Below the pieces are notes generated by a model. It ran no database searches. It was given only the letters and a program-made list of their open reading frames with translations, and was not told where the DNA came from. Below are positions 20,939 to 32,307 of a DNA stretch of 64,000 nt, one piece after another; within the stretch, counting starts at the first letter, position 1, and every line of letters starts with the position of its first letter. The position numbers and the translations under genes were made by a program. The stretch is from Nematostella vectensis (lineage: Eukaryota > Cnidaria > Anthozoa > Actiniaria > Edwardsiidae): NCBI RefSeq assembly GCF_932526225.1, contig NC_064037.1:7794203-7858202 (forward strand). Direction: 5' to 3'.

Positions 20939-23900
20939 CTATTCCTGCTGGTCTCCATTCACATTCCCCTCCTTGGGAGGAGGAGACCCACCTCTTGCTT
21001 CATCATCCACCTTGTCTCTCTTGGGCGAGGGAGATCTGGATCGTGATTTAGATCTTCGTGGAGAACGTGAGCGAGACTTGGAGCGTGATCGGGAGCGCGA
21101 GCGCGAGCGAGATTTGGAACGAGATTTTGACCTGGAATGGGACTTTGATCTAGATCGTGAGCTGTGTCTGCGCTTGCGTGATTTCCGTGATGGTGAGTTG
21201 CTGCGAGATCTGGATCGTGACTTTGATCGCGAATGGGATCTTGATTTACTACGAGACCTTGACCTACTCCTAGATCTTGAGTGTGAACGAGGGCTTTCCT
21301 GGATAGAACAGGCACAATACATTAATACTATTGCAAATAAAAAAATAATACCTGATTATGGGGTGCTTGTTGACAACAGAGAGAGAAAAAACACTTATGC
21401 CATATGTTGACAGTATTGGGTCAAAACATCTTGTAAACTTAAACATTAACCAGTACTGTTATAGAATTCCATGGCCGTGTTTATACAAGCATGCATTAAA
21501 AGAAAGTATTGTTTGGTTTGGTATCTTTTAAAACATCATTTATATCATGATAAAAACATTGTACATCCCAAATTAATAACTTACATCAATAAGACGAATC
21601 CTCTTCCCTTTAAGCTCCTTGCCATCCAGCTTCCTCAGGGCTTTTTTGAGATCTTTTTTAGTTGCAAACTCAATGACCCTGCAAATAATTACAAAGGCCC
21701 ATAAGCAACACGACAAAAATATAAAAGATTCAAGGAAAACTCACCCTTCCCCTTGCTTTTGCTTGTGGGCATCTCCATAGGTTACATCACCAATTTGCCG
21801 GCAGTAATCCTTGAGGTCCTGAACAAAATAGGTCTGTTAGTATTTAACTCAAATAAAACGTACAGTAGGTGGGGAATACTGTAAAAGCTCTAATAAGCCC
21901 CCAGAGTTTTTTTGTCTCTTAGAAGGGGGGCTAAGTAGAGACAGGGTTATTCACTGTATAAAATAGTGTACAAAATTTAACTTGTCTCTACAGTAACAAT
22001 GACAAATTGCCTTCTGCATTTAAACCGAACAAAAAACATTATATTCTTGGAAAACTACGTTTATGCTTCTTAGGGGATGGGAGGGTAACAGAGGGAGGAA
22101 GCTTATTTCAAAGTTTAGGCTCTTGAGGGGATCAGAGAGGGGGACTTAATAGAGCTTTTTCAGTAAATGATGTTTGTTTTTTTAAATTAAATATGACAAA
22201 GTTATCACTGTAGAGCCATGGTGCTGTACTCTAAAACAATTTTAATATTATTTTGACTTTTTCACTAACCTGTTTACAAAAGGTTTACTCAAATACTGCT
22301 GGGTAAGCTGAAAATTTAGCATTTAAATGCACCAAAAACCTACCAAGTCTCTAAAGAAGCTTCCTTTGTTATTAATGTAGTATTTGAGGTCGGGTAAGTA
22401 AGAATGCTAAATCAAGTACACATTTCCTTGACTTATTGTGCCTTAAAGAAATATTATTAACTAATAGCAAAATAGACCTAATGTTGTCTGAGGGCGCTGC
22501 AGTCTTCAGAGTCTATTATCATCATGACAGTCACATTGCATCTAGGAAGAAATGATTAAGGCGCATCTCGCATCTGTCATCAAAATGCCTCAGAGCTAAC
22601 CCATCAGCCTTCAGTTTTCCATCTATGCATCTACGCCATCTAGTATGCCTCAAAGCTGAAAGGTTGATGGGCAAAATATAAATGTTTGGGAGGCTGAGTG
22701 TCGCAAAATCTTCTACGGTATGCATTGCATACCAACGACACATTGACTGGAACACACTGTAAAGGCAATGTTGTGAAAAGGGTATACAGTGGGCTAACCA
22801 AAGTAACAGTACCTGCCACGAGACCCGACTTGATAGGTTCTCGACTGTCATGCGCCAAGGTGTCCTTAGAGGGGGCCCATATCTGTAATAAACATAGAAT
22901 AAAGAATGTGCTGACCCAGATGTACTGACTCCAAGCCTACAGTTTTCTGAAGTTTTCTCAATCTCTGAGTTTTTCTATCCGACATTGGCTATTTACTCAA
23001 CATTTTGAGTCGAGTAGCCCATTTACTATTCTAGACAGAATAAACAATGCTCTCAACAGCTACAAATAACAAATAATTCATACTTACTTGTCTCTGGCTC
23101 TTCCGCGTCTGCCACTACTGTACCCACCCTTGGATGTCCCTCTTGCAGGCTCCACAAGAATCCTGCATGTAAACATGATATGTGAGATATCTATATTTTT
23201 TTTTCACTTTTTCTGTTACATAGCAAATAAGTAAACAAAGGAAACAAGGGAGCTAAGTTCATAACCATAACCAAGTTATTCAGAAATTGCAGCGTTTATT
23301 TATTTTTTTGGACATATACTCCTGTTTAGATAATGGCCAATAATTGGGCTTCTAATTTCTTGAACAGTGGAATCTCCATATAATAATATGGAGGTTCCAC
23401 TATTGTACCTGTCAACCCCCAAAAATCTCAAGGCTTGAAAATTTTTGGGGGAAGGGGTGGGGTAGTTTTATTTTGGGGGGAGGGGTGGGTATAACCTCAC
23501 AGGCGTTTGCCATATAAAAAGCTCTCGCTGAATTTTTTGGGGGAAGGGGTGGGGTAGTTTTATTTTGGGGGAGAGGGGTGGGTATAACCTCACAGGCGTT
23601 TGCCATATAAAAAGCTCTCGCTGACAAATCCACTTAAAGATCTCATGAGGGTGTTAGATAAAATGTACTACGCAAGGGAATCATTGTTTTCAATATTTTA
23701 ATAGAAAATAAGCAAAATGATGATTTCCAATAGAATATTTTTTTGGAAGCGGTAAAAAAAAGCGATAAAGGGGGAGATTTGGTGCTTAACACGGGAGAGT
23801 GGGAGTAGGGTTCCAAAATCTTGAGACTCCCACTACTGTGTGAGAGTTGACAGGTATGCACTATACTACCCACTAGATACAGAAAAAAATTTCAGACGCA

Positions 23901-24405
23901 CTTGTTAAACATGAGGAATTCAGTGAACAACATAGAGATTTTCGTACTTTTAAAAAATAGAAAGCTGACATGACAACATACTGAACCCAGGCCCCTACTA
24001 AAAATAGAAATATCTACCATTGACGAGCTGTCTTACCACCAAAGTTATCTGCTGATTTATGAAAATTAAGACCGCTTACCTTTCTCCAAGCATTTTCTTG
24101 CCATTACACTCGTAAACTGCATCTTCTGCATCGTCAGAATAGTCAAACTCCTGTATGTGACAAAGAAATCACGAGGAGTTCAGAAAATGTTCGACATGAC
24201 TAACACGATTAGTGTGATTAAACTCATATTTAAGAAACAGCTTTATGGAGAAATAAAGACAAGCAACAGTTCCTACCACAAATCCATATCCATCCTTGAG
24301 TATAATTTCGCGTATTTTGAAGCGCCCGTAGGTGTAGAAAAACTTCTTCACATCGTCTTCTCGAGTGCCGTAGGGCAAGCGCCCCAGATACACGCGATTA
24401 CTCAT
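20939..24405 (-). CDS. SR-type splicing factor (SRSF4/5/6 class)
   Basis: Seven exons on the minus strand, 24405-24277, 24150-24080, 23162-23088, 22882-22813, 21818-21745, 21678-21585 and 21298-20939, join in phase to 290 aa. RRM1 begins at the N-terminus (RNP2 VYLGRL at residues 5-10, RNP1 KDGYGFVEF around 37-45). A Gly/Arg linker (GGYSSGRRGRARDK) leads to RRM2. RRM2 carries the heptapeptide SWQDLKD, split between exons 4 and 5; this is the signature of the pseudo-RRM of SR proteins. Exon 7 encodes an RS domain of about 100 residues, dense in RS/SR dipeptides, ending DGDQQE-like. The two-RRM plus RS layout and the MSNRVYLGRLP start fit the SRSF4/5/6 (B52/SRp55) subgroup, but I cannot choose among the three paralogue names. 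Known members act in the nucleus in exon definition and alternative splicing. Confidence 0.92.
23437..23625. repeat. 95-bp tandem duplication in SR-gene intron 2
   Basis: Two consecutive near-identical copies of a block containing gggaaggggtggggtagttt and tataacctcacaggcgtttg ending in gctctcgctga are present. They differ by a few indels in the G-runs. The block is G-rich on the plus strand, so C-rich in the pre-mRNA. Confidence 0.85.
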
Positions 24406-24712
24406 TACTCTAACAGAGATAACAATCCAAGTTGTACCTCTATCACTCCAATTACGATTTGGAGATTTGAAAACAGCCCAAAAAGCTTTGATAAACTCAA
24501 GCGAAGCCTTCAAAGCAAGATGGCGACATCCAAGATGGCGCCAATATAATCATCAACGTCGTCCCCAGGGTCTTCTGGGTAATTTTCAATATATTTGTAT
24601 AATCATGTGATTTCAAGGAGCCAATCAGAAAGAAAAAAGTCTAGCCCAGGTCAACTCTTTTGGATAAACAACAGGTAAACCACAATAACAGTCACAAAAT
24701 TTAATGTTTTGA
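24406..24712. promoter_or_regulatory. Divergent promoter interval, SR gene / methyltransferase-like gene
   Basis: The start codons of the minus-strand SR gene (24405) and the plus-strand methyltransferase-like gene (24713) are 307 bp apart, so both 5' UTRs and promoters must lie here or overlap into exons. No TATA box is seen. Two short caagatggcg motifs occur at about 24518-24540; they resemble YY1-type sites or initiation contexts. Confidence 0.45.
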
Positions 24713-27609
24713 ATGGAGGCTAAAAAGAAAGTAACACAGTCTGAGATTGCTTTGGGTGATTTAAGACAAAGACAGGCTAAGGGCAGAAACTTGTATTATG
24801 AGATATTTAAACATAAGATGGACCAAGCCCCAAATGATATTAATCAATTTTGCAATCCCAAATTGGAGGAAGAATCAAGGCAAACCCTCTTGAAATGGAT
24901 AAGGTTAGGGTTAAGAGTGGGAGCTGATATTTTTACACATGTTTCAATGGACACATTGACAGCTTTAGGAAGGAAGCCAGTTAGGATGAATAAAGCTTAC
25001 TATTTGATTGACATAACCCCCTGATGGTGGTCCCATTTTGACCTGAAAGAGGTGCTTGTCAATCAACCAATCAATCAATCAATGTTAACACGGTGGACTC
25101 CCTGTATATACTAGTTGTCTGCTATAGTATTTACTTTAATTCTAAACTATATAGGTTGATATCTCTATTAAATAAGATTCTTCAAATTAAAAACTGCTTT
25201 CCAGAGTGCTACTGTAAAAAACAAGTCCCATTTGCCAAGTGTATATGCAGATTTAAGCAAGATTTGTAAATATTTATATTATATACTTCTGGTCTTTTTA
25301 TTCCAAAGGGATCTCGATGATAGAAGTTCTTCTCAGAGCTTGCAAATTTTGTTTTCCTTCTCAATCCCATCATCTACTGCAATTGATGAAATAATCAACC
25401 TTCACATGCCAGTGATCTCTGCTGGAGCTGTAAGTTAGGTGTATGTGTTTGCTAAAGTCGCCTAATGGTTGTTGTAGCATTATGTAGGGGCCCTTATTAA
25501 AATGCCCATGCCATGTAGTTATACCACCTAGGGTGGATTCCATGGGTGTGGGGGGACAAACGCATAGTGAGGTTTTGCTTCAGATGGACGTTGGGGATGG
25601 GATTGGGGGAGCAGACCTAAAAAAGATATGGAAAATGGTATGAGTATTAAAAATCCTTTAAAAAGAAATTACACACCTAGCTTCACAGCTGATGCATCTG
25701 GAGATTTTGGTATAAAGTTTCCAAAATGACCTGAAGGAACCTAAATGTATGTGTCACATAAAAGGGCTGAATTATTATAACCCTCCGACAGAGGAAAAAA
25801 TGGCATGGAATTTTCCAATTCTTAATATATAAGTTCAAGATTCCGCATACAAGGACTTCCTCCGACCAAAAGCTTAATTCCAAATTTTAAAGAAATTAAG
25901 AAGATATGGAAATTAGATATTAGCAAGCAAAGTTGGCTTAATTTTTTATAAGAGCCCGACTTCTCCCTAAAAACGAGGAGAATTCATACTTTGAACAATT
26001 AAAATTTGCACTTCAAGCCTCATATCTCGAAGCTAATTCCATTAGGAAAAAACACTTTTGATATGTTGAATTACATAACATGAGGAAATTCTATGCAAAA
26101 ATTCAAGCTTACCAAAGTTAACCAGACCTTATTTTTGGAAAATTTGAATTTTTTTGCTCTGTCCCAAAAGCCCCTCCCAACATAAGTGCTTGCATGGTCT
26201 CTATTGTCTACCGTAGGGAAGGGTTTCAACTACATTAACCATTGTATGGCCCAAATTGAATCCATTAGACCTCCCCTCACCCATCTATTAATTAGACACA
26301 TTCCCTCTACCAACTAGACATGTTCTTTGTGTTGTAGGGCACTGGCTATTGGGAGTATCTCCTCCATGAAAGAGGAGCTGACATTGTTATGTTTGATCAT
26401 AATAAAATATACCCTGAAGGGATGAGATACTTGGATATTCAGGTGAATACCAGCAAGCACCTTTGTGCTAGTTGCTATAAACGCCATATTTTTATACCAA
26501 GATTGCACCTTCACCCCCACATCCCCTGGATATATCCACTTCTTCAACTAAGACTGCACTGTGATGTGAAAGTCTATGTGTTGTAGCCCACATTACCTCA
26601 TTCTTGATTTTTAACAGACTGGAGGCCCTGAGCTTCTGAGAGATCATCAAGATAGAGTCTTACTGATTGCCTGGCCAGATAATGAAGGTATAATAGATCA
26701 TTAAGCAAGAGTTTTACTTCTTATTACCAGTCAAGATAATAAGGTACTAATCGAGCCTTGAAAACACTTTTTGAGAGAAATTCACAGTCATACACGCTAT
26801 ATTAAAAAAAAACTATGGTCCGATTTAAAGATGGTGCATCACACATCCTCCCCCCCCCCTCCTTTCAATAAACACTTCCTCCAACAATTCCTTATTTGGT
26901 AAAATGCGGTAAAAATCGGAAAATAGTGCGGCATTTATTTCAAAATAGTGCGGTAAAATGTCCAGTAAAACTAGCGATAGTGCGGTAAGTAAAAAAAAAA
27001 TTCGTGAGTTTAGCTTTTTAGGGCGCGAAAAAATGTTACGAATTGCAAATAGGAAATATGCTTTCGATTATCTAAAATAAGAGAAGAGACCCTTTAAATG
27101 AAAGCCACTTTATTTTATTGAACAATGAATGAAGTAAGTTTTCTCGTTATTTCTTTGAGCTTCCCAAACACAACCATACTCTCTGGAATCACTACCCCTG
27201 TAGCAATGGAAAGGTTGAAAAAGTAAACGATATTTGCGGAGCAGACGGAGAGATTGTTTTCCTCGATTTAAAAGTTTAATAAATTTTGTGTTTTTTTTTT
27301 TCAGAATCTTCCACATTTGGAATTGACTGTCTTAACAATTATAAGGGTGATACAATAATACACATTGGTGAGCTTCTCGGCGAAACCTTCTCAGCCAATC
27401 CCTGGGGTCAGTCCTCCTCACGTGACTTTCAACTTCGTCTTGCCGAAACATTTCGTTGCGTATCACGTGTTCAGCTACCTAACTGGCCAGGTCACATGGA
27501 TAGTTTAACAATCTGGTCACGAGTTGATCACGTGGACAGTAGCACTGAAATGGTGTATATTGCTAGTGGAGGTATAGTTGGCCAGCGATATTACGGTTGG
27601 AAGAACTAG
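24713..27609 (+). CDS. Uncharacterised SAM-methyltransferase-like protein
   Basis: Five exons, 24713-24903, 25309-25429, 26338-26442, 26618-26687 and 27305-27609, join in phase to 263 aa with GT-AG introns. Across the exon 2/3 junction lies GAGTGYWEYLLHERGADIVMFD, written here as GAGTGYW plus an acidic strand end, the classic motif I of class-I methyltransferases (residues about 103-125). FSFSIPSSTAIDEII before it, DRVLLIAWPDNE, GDTIIHIGE and the C-terminal VQLPNWPGHMDSLTIWSR resemble an uncharacterised family I recall from protists, plants and animals; substrate unknown. The exon 1 donor (AG|gttagg at 24904) was chosen because its phase fits exon 2; without splicing, the frame would stop at 25022. 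The first exon is the least certain part. Confidence 0.72.
25040..25085 (+). mobile_element. LINE/SINE 3' tail in intron 1
   Basis: gaaagaggtgcttgtcaatc is followed by (caat)n repeats ending near 25084. This looks like the 3' end of a retroposon with a tetranucleotide tail, lying inside intron 1 of the methyltransferase-like gene. The left boundary is not resolved; it may reach back towards 24904. Confidence 0.45.
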
Positions 27610-29569
27610 GGAATTGCGTGATTATAATGCGTCTGATCACACTTTGCCCCGCAACAAGGTGCGATACACAGTTAGTCAGGCGCATATCTAGGATTGGCTG
27701 AATAGGTGGCAATGAGGGGGGTTGCGTGCGTGGGCACACCCCCTTACCTAGGTAAGTGTCTGTTAGTGCTGGCTACCATTTTTGGGAATGTTATTTTTGT
27801 TAACACGACTTCTTGGATATTTTCTAAGATTTTATTTAGATTTTGAGGTGGGAACACCTCCAAAGTGCGAAATTTGTTTTCGTAGATTTAAGAAACAATG
27901 TTGCACCTGCCCGCGAGAAGTTAGCGAAAAAGGGAGGGGGGTTACCATTCCTAGAATAGGAACGGGGTTACGTTTTTTTCTACTCTTGCTCCCAGGAGCA
28001 AGTGTGAGCAAGCATTTTTACCTTTTATGTGTGTACCTGGGTTATAAAGTTGAGCCTGTCCCCGGTACTTTACTTTACTCCTTTGTCTCGGGAGATCCTT
28101 TACCTTATTTTCAATCTTGAATGTCGTAGTAAGCGATATATATGTATTGAATAAATACAAATTAAAATATCCGAAAAGGAATGAGCAAAAGAGAGCGAGG
28201 GGGACCAATATTGAACAAACTTATAAAGATAGAAAGTACTTTAGAGATTTCACTAAATTTAATAAAGAAATATTCATAAATGATCTAAACAGCGTAGATT
28301 TTAACGCCCTTGTTAGTGCAGATGAATAACATTGTTAGCGCAATAACACACGTGACAAATAAACATGCCCCAATTAAAAAAACCTGATAATCTAACATCT
28401 TTGCATTTGCATCTTTGCCTCGTTACTACGACATTCAATTTTGATGGTATGATAAAGAAAATCCCGAGAGCAATGGAGAATTCTAAAGGAATAAAGTACC
28501 GAGCACAGGCTCACCGTTTTAACCCGCGTTCCCCAAACGCAAACTCGTTCCTATATCTGGCAGCATATGTGTGTCGACGTCTGATTAGAAACAACCCAAA
28601 GATAAAATAATGGCCGTGTTCCTTAACCTGTGTATCTGGGATGAAGCGTACACTTGGTAAACGTACACTTGGTATAGCCCAAACAATATTTAACCGCTCA
28701 CAGATGCTGAAGACTCTTCTATAGTAATTCAGAGCTTTGTAGCAGGCTTCGTAATGTTGAATGGGGGGTGGGGGAGAGGAGCGAAGTAAACATAGGTTAG
28801 TAGCGTCCAGGCGCAGGATATCTAGAGGACTCGCGTAATAGCTAATAGGCAACATATAAGGAAGTGAATGGCTTGTATTTGCTCGGATGGATTAAAGCTT
28901 CTCATCAGCTACATTTTAAGGTACCGCGGAAAATAAGGGACAGAGGGCGTCAAGAATAGTTTTCAATACCGACAAACGAATCGAGGTTCTGGCAAAAAGC
29001 TTTTAAAAGATGAACATATAGCATCCCTAACACACTCTAACACAAACCGAAGCCAATGTGTGATTTGGTTTGCTAAGAATTGAATTGACTGCCCGTTGAT
29101 AAATAAGGTAACACAAAGCATGGTCAATGCAATTAAGTCTCAATAAAATAAACAGTAATCCCACCTCCTCAGAGGAAGTAACATTAATGCGACGGCAAAC
29201 AAGTGGCCGGTAATTGTTTGATCTATGCTTTATATAGGATGAAAGTCATGAAAGTTGTTTTGGCTTGAACTGAAGTATTGTGAAGAGAATAATATGAATG
29301 AGACATGAACAAGAGTCTCTAACTACTCTTTTGAATAAGAGTTTGAAATCACCTGCTACAAAACAATTCGCTCCTGGACTGATTACCCATAAGTAAGCCC
29401 TCAATAAATAGGAGTTATGAAGAGAAGTGCAAACGCTTAATAAGGCAGGGAATAAATGAACTTAACTGGAGTTTGCCTTACACTTAAACTTTTTTACTTA
29501 GGGTCGGTAAAACGACTAGACCCTCGACTTACGCGGATGAAGAGTTTTTGATCAAACTTTGGTAAGACA
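27610..29569. other. Mobile-element debris, no gene
   Basis: 28183-28329 on the plus strand reads KYFRDFTKFNKEIFINDLNS, which resembles the linker between endonuclease and RT domains of LINEs. 27960-28110 (minus) and 28430-28590 (plus) share a diverged sequence around taaagtaccg(a/g)g.acaggctca, so they form an old inverted pair. 28620-28860 and the rest have no sustained frame. Confidence 0.4.
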
Positions 29570-29700
29570 ATGGGACATGAAATGCAGGTAGATCTGAAAT
29601 CTCGCAGTACAGCTGGTTCTTGAGGTGACGATTATAACGATTATAACCGTGTCTGCCTTGATCGGTAACTTGATGGTGTGCTGGGCAGTGTACAGGAACA

Positions 29701-30886
29701 AGAGACTAAGAACTGTACCTAACATGTATATAGTGACCCTAGCTATATCTGATATCCTCATGGGATAAGAGACTAAGAACTGTGTTACGCAGGAATAAGT
29801 CACACATGTAGTGAAGTGATATTTAGCATCTAGAAATTATATACTGATCGGCTGTCAGCTTATTGAAGTCCACGGGACAACTAAAAGCATTTTGTTTAGC
29901 TAACCTATCGCGTTTGACAGGAAAATCGAAAACGCTCGCATAGAAATTGCTTAGCCAAGCAGTTCATATTTTTAGCAGATTGACCTTTTGCTCGGGAAAC
30001 TTATGGGCGTACCGCGTCCCTTTTCAAGTGGTGCTGGAGAACAGAGTTTTGAGCATTTGTTTTAGTCCTGTATCCGTTAACTACATAAGCAAAGTTAGGT
30101 CTGAGTTCACACAGGGGTTGCCCTATGTAAGATTCAGACCTGGCCGTCGACGAAATTAGGATTTAGAACATTTAAAGAGTTTGAGTGCAAAAATGATTGG
30201 AATCTTGTCAATCATTATATTCATGTGTGTATCTTGCCATGCGCACTAGCAGTGTGACAAGTTAGTGTGTGACAACCGTAGTCAGTAGCAACATGTAAAC
30301 ATTACGTAAGTCACGGTAGCCCAAGGGTTACCGACTGGCACACCCACATAGGAAGGTCGTCCCTCGGACACCCATTGGTTAAACCCTTATCCAAACAGTG
30401 CTAAAAGCCCTTTGGGATGTCAGTGTCAGTTATCCTAAAGGACATGCCGTCTTAGTAGCATATAAATATGGGTGCGTACCGAAGCCCCAACACACCAAAA
30501 ACTCACTTAACAACTGAAGAGACACCTGTAAGACAATACTTGTAGACACCAGATGTTGTAAAGACTTAATAACAGCGGACAAGTAAAAACCGGTACCTCC
30601 CCCAGCCAAGCGGGTCATAGTCGTTTTGTCACAAGTGGTCAGAGAGAGTCATAGCCGCTTGTTACATGTGGTTAGAGAACCCAAAAGTATAGCTGTTACA
30701 ACTGTACCTAACATGTATATAGTGACCCTAGCTATATCTGATATCCTCATGGGATAAGTGACTAAGGACTGTACCTAACATGTATATAGTGACCCTAGCT
30801 ATATCTGATATTCTCATGGGATAAGAGACTAAGAACTGTACCTAACATGTATGTAGTGACCCTAGCTATATCTGATATCCTTATGG
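29701..30886 (+). repeat. 67-bp tandem copies of the TM2 segment, split by an insertion
   Basis: A 67-bp unit (agagactaagaactgtacct through gatatcctcatgggata) occurs at 29701, 29768, 30756 and 30823. The second copy is interrupted after aactgt (29783) and resumes at 30700. Since 67 is not a multiple of three, each added copy shifts the frame. The last copy runs into the real continuation of the receptor. Confidence 0.85.
29784..30699. mobile_element. 916-bp insertion with LTR-like features
   Basis: The hexamer aactgt flanks the insert on both sides (29778-29783 and 30700-30705), as a short target duplication would. Inside, 30268-30633 runs from TGTGACAACC to TTTTGTCACA, ends that are inverted at TGTGACA/TGTCACA. 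It holds a TATA-like tataaata at 30461-30468, and is followed by agtggtcagag, similar to the primer-binding context after gypsy-type LTRs. I read it as an LTR fragment within a larger insertion; boundaries are uncertain. Confidence 0.4.
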
Positions 30887-31384
30887 GCTCACTGTCCATG
30901 CCGCTGTCGCTTGAAGTCAATATCACTGCTGTGGACTAAGCCATTCGCTGTATGCCAACTCCAAGGCTTTTTGACTTGGTTTTTGGCGTTCACGTCTCTT
31001 CAGACTATAAGCGATGGCTGTTAATCGTTATTACCGCGTGGTAATTCCAGATAGATACAGAAACTACTTCACAACAAGACGAGTTTACATCTCCATCGCA
31101 ATTATCATAGTGATAGCTTCTCTCGGTCCGGGAATGGCGATGATGGCGCAATTGAGTGTCAGCGAATTTCATTATGGGAAACTAATCTGCTTTATGGTAT
31201 TTAAAACACAAGATTACGAGAAAGGCTACATCGTTTCGCTGATATTTGTTACATAAACACTCCTGTTCTGATCATATTGGTGTGTTACTGGAAGATCTTC
31301 AAGAAAATAAGAGCACATAGTAAAAGTGTAAAAATGTTCAATGCAAGGACACCACTGCAGTCTTCTCCTTACCAACCAACTCCC

Positions 31385-31975
31385 TACCACCCAAAGACAA
31401 ATACTTAGCAGTGAACGTGAAGGATGTAACAGCCCCAACCCTACCACCGAACGCCGACAAGCACTTAGCAGTGAACGTGGAGGATTTCACAGCCCCAGCC
31501 CTACCACCAAACGCCGACAACAACTTAGCAGTGAACGTTGAGAATGTCACAGCCCCAACACTACAACCGAACGCTCAGATGCACTTAGCAGTGAACGTGA
31601 AGGATGTAACAGCCCCAAACGTACCACCGAATGCAGACAACAACTTAGCAGTGAACGTGGAGGATTTCACAGCCCCAACCCTACCACCGAACGCCGACAA
31701 CAACTTAGCAGTGAACGTGGAGGATTTCACAGCCCCAACCGTACCACCGAACGCCAACAACAACTTAGCAGTGAACGTTGAGAATGTCACTGCCCCAACA
31801 CTACCACCGAACGCCCAGATGCACTTAGCAGTGAACGTGAAGGATGTAACAGCCCCAACTGTACCATCCAACTCCGACAAGCACTCAGCAGTAAACGTGA
31901 AGGATTTTACAGCCCCAACCCTAATTCCAAACGCCCAGATGCGCTTAGCAGTGAACGTGGAGGATGTCAAAGTGA
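31385..31975 (+). repeat. 60-bp minisatellite in GPCR loop 3
   Basis: About ten copies of an exact 60-bp period occur, each with cttagcagtgaacgtg(g/a)a followed by cacagccccaaccctaccac. In the open frame it gives a 20-residue repeat of the form NVEDFTAPTLPPNADNNLAV. Two unit types alternate (ggatttcac with gacaacaac, and ggatgtaac with cagatgcac), so blocks of more than one unit have duplicated. Confidence 0.9.
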
Positions 31976-32307
31976 CAAAGACTCTTTTTGTGACAGTCGT
32001 AGGGTTTATTGTCTGCTGGGCACCTATTGCAGTGATCGACATGGTAGGCGTGTTTTTCTCGCATCTAGACATCCCGAGGGAGGTATACCTCGCTTATATT
32101 TTACTCGGATACGGAAGCTCGTCTATCAATCCCTTTATTTACGGCATTCTTAACAGATCATTCCGCAGGGAATTTATCAACATATTGAGCTTTAGACGGA
32201 GGTCTCGAATACATCTGCCAGTGATAGGAAAAAGTAAGGTTCATGCGGCCAAAGGCTCGAGATACAATTCAAGACAAAAATGGCCTGATATTTCCTGTCA
32301 AGAATAA

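Larger units (their letters stand above)
29570..32307 (+). pseudogene. Class A GPCR pseudogene, melatonin-receptor-like
   Basis: Most of a rhodopsin-family receptor can be read in pieces. TM1-loop-TM2: SALIGNLMVCWAVYRNKRLR, then TVPNMYIVTLAISDILMG (29640-29766). TM2 end SLSMPLSLEVNIT and TM3 FAVCQLQGFLTWFLAFTSL follow at 30885-31010, then AMAVNRYYRVV (an NRY instead of DRY motif), TM4, TM5 (NTPVLIILVCYWKIFKK), a hugely expanded loop 3 (31385-31975), TM6 with FIVCWAPIAV, TM7 with SSSINPFIYGILN, and a basic tail. At least five frame changes (near 29625, 30935, 31010, 31250 and 31400), tandem copies of TM2 and a 916-bp insertion show it is broken. From 31411 to the stop at 32307 the frame is open. 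The NRY and NPFIYG context is most like cnidarian melatonin-receptor-type GPCRs (recalled). Confidence 0.8.

Noticed and set aside
20931-21410. Plus-strand frame rich in Asp, Arg, Leu and Glu
   Set aside because: It is the antisense of the RS-domain exon of the SR gene.
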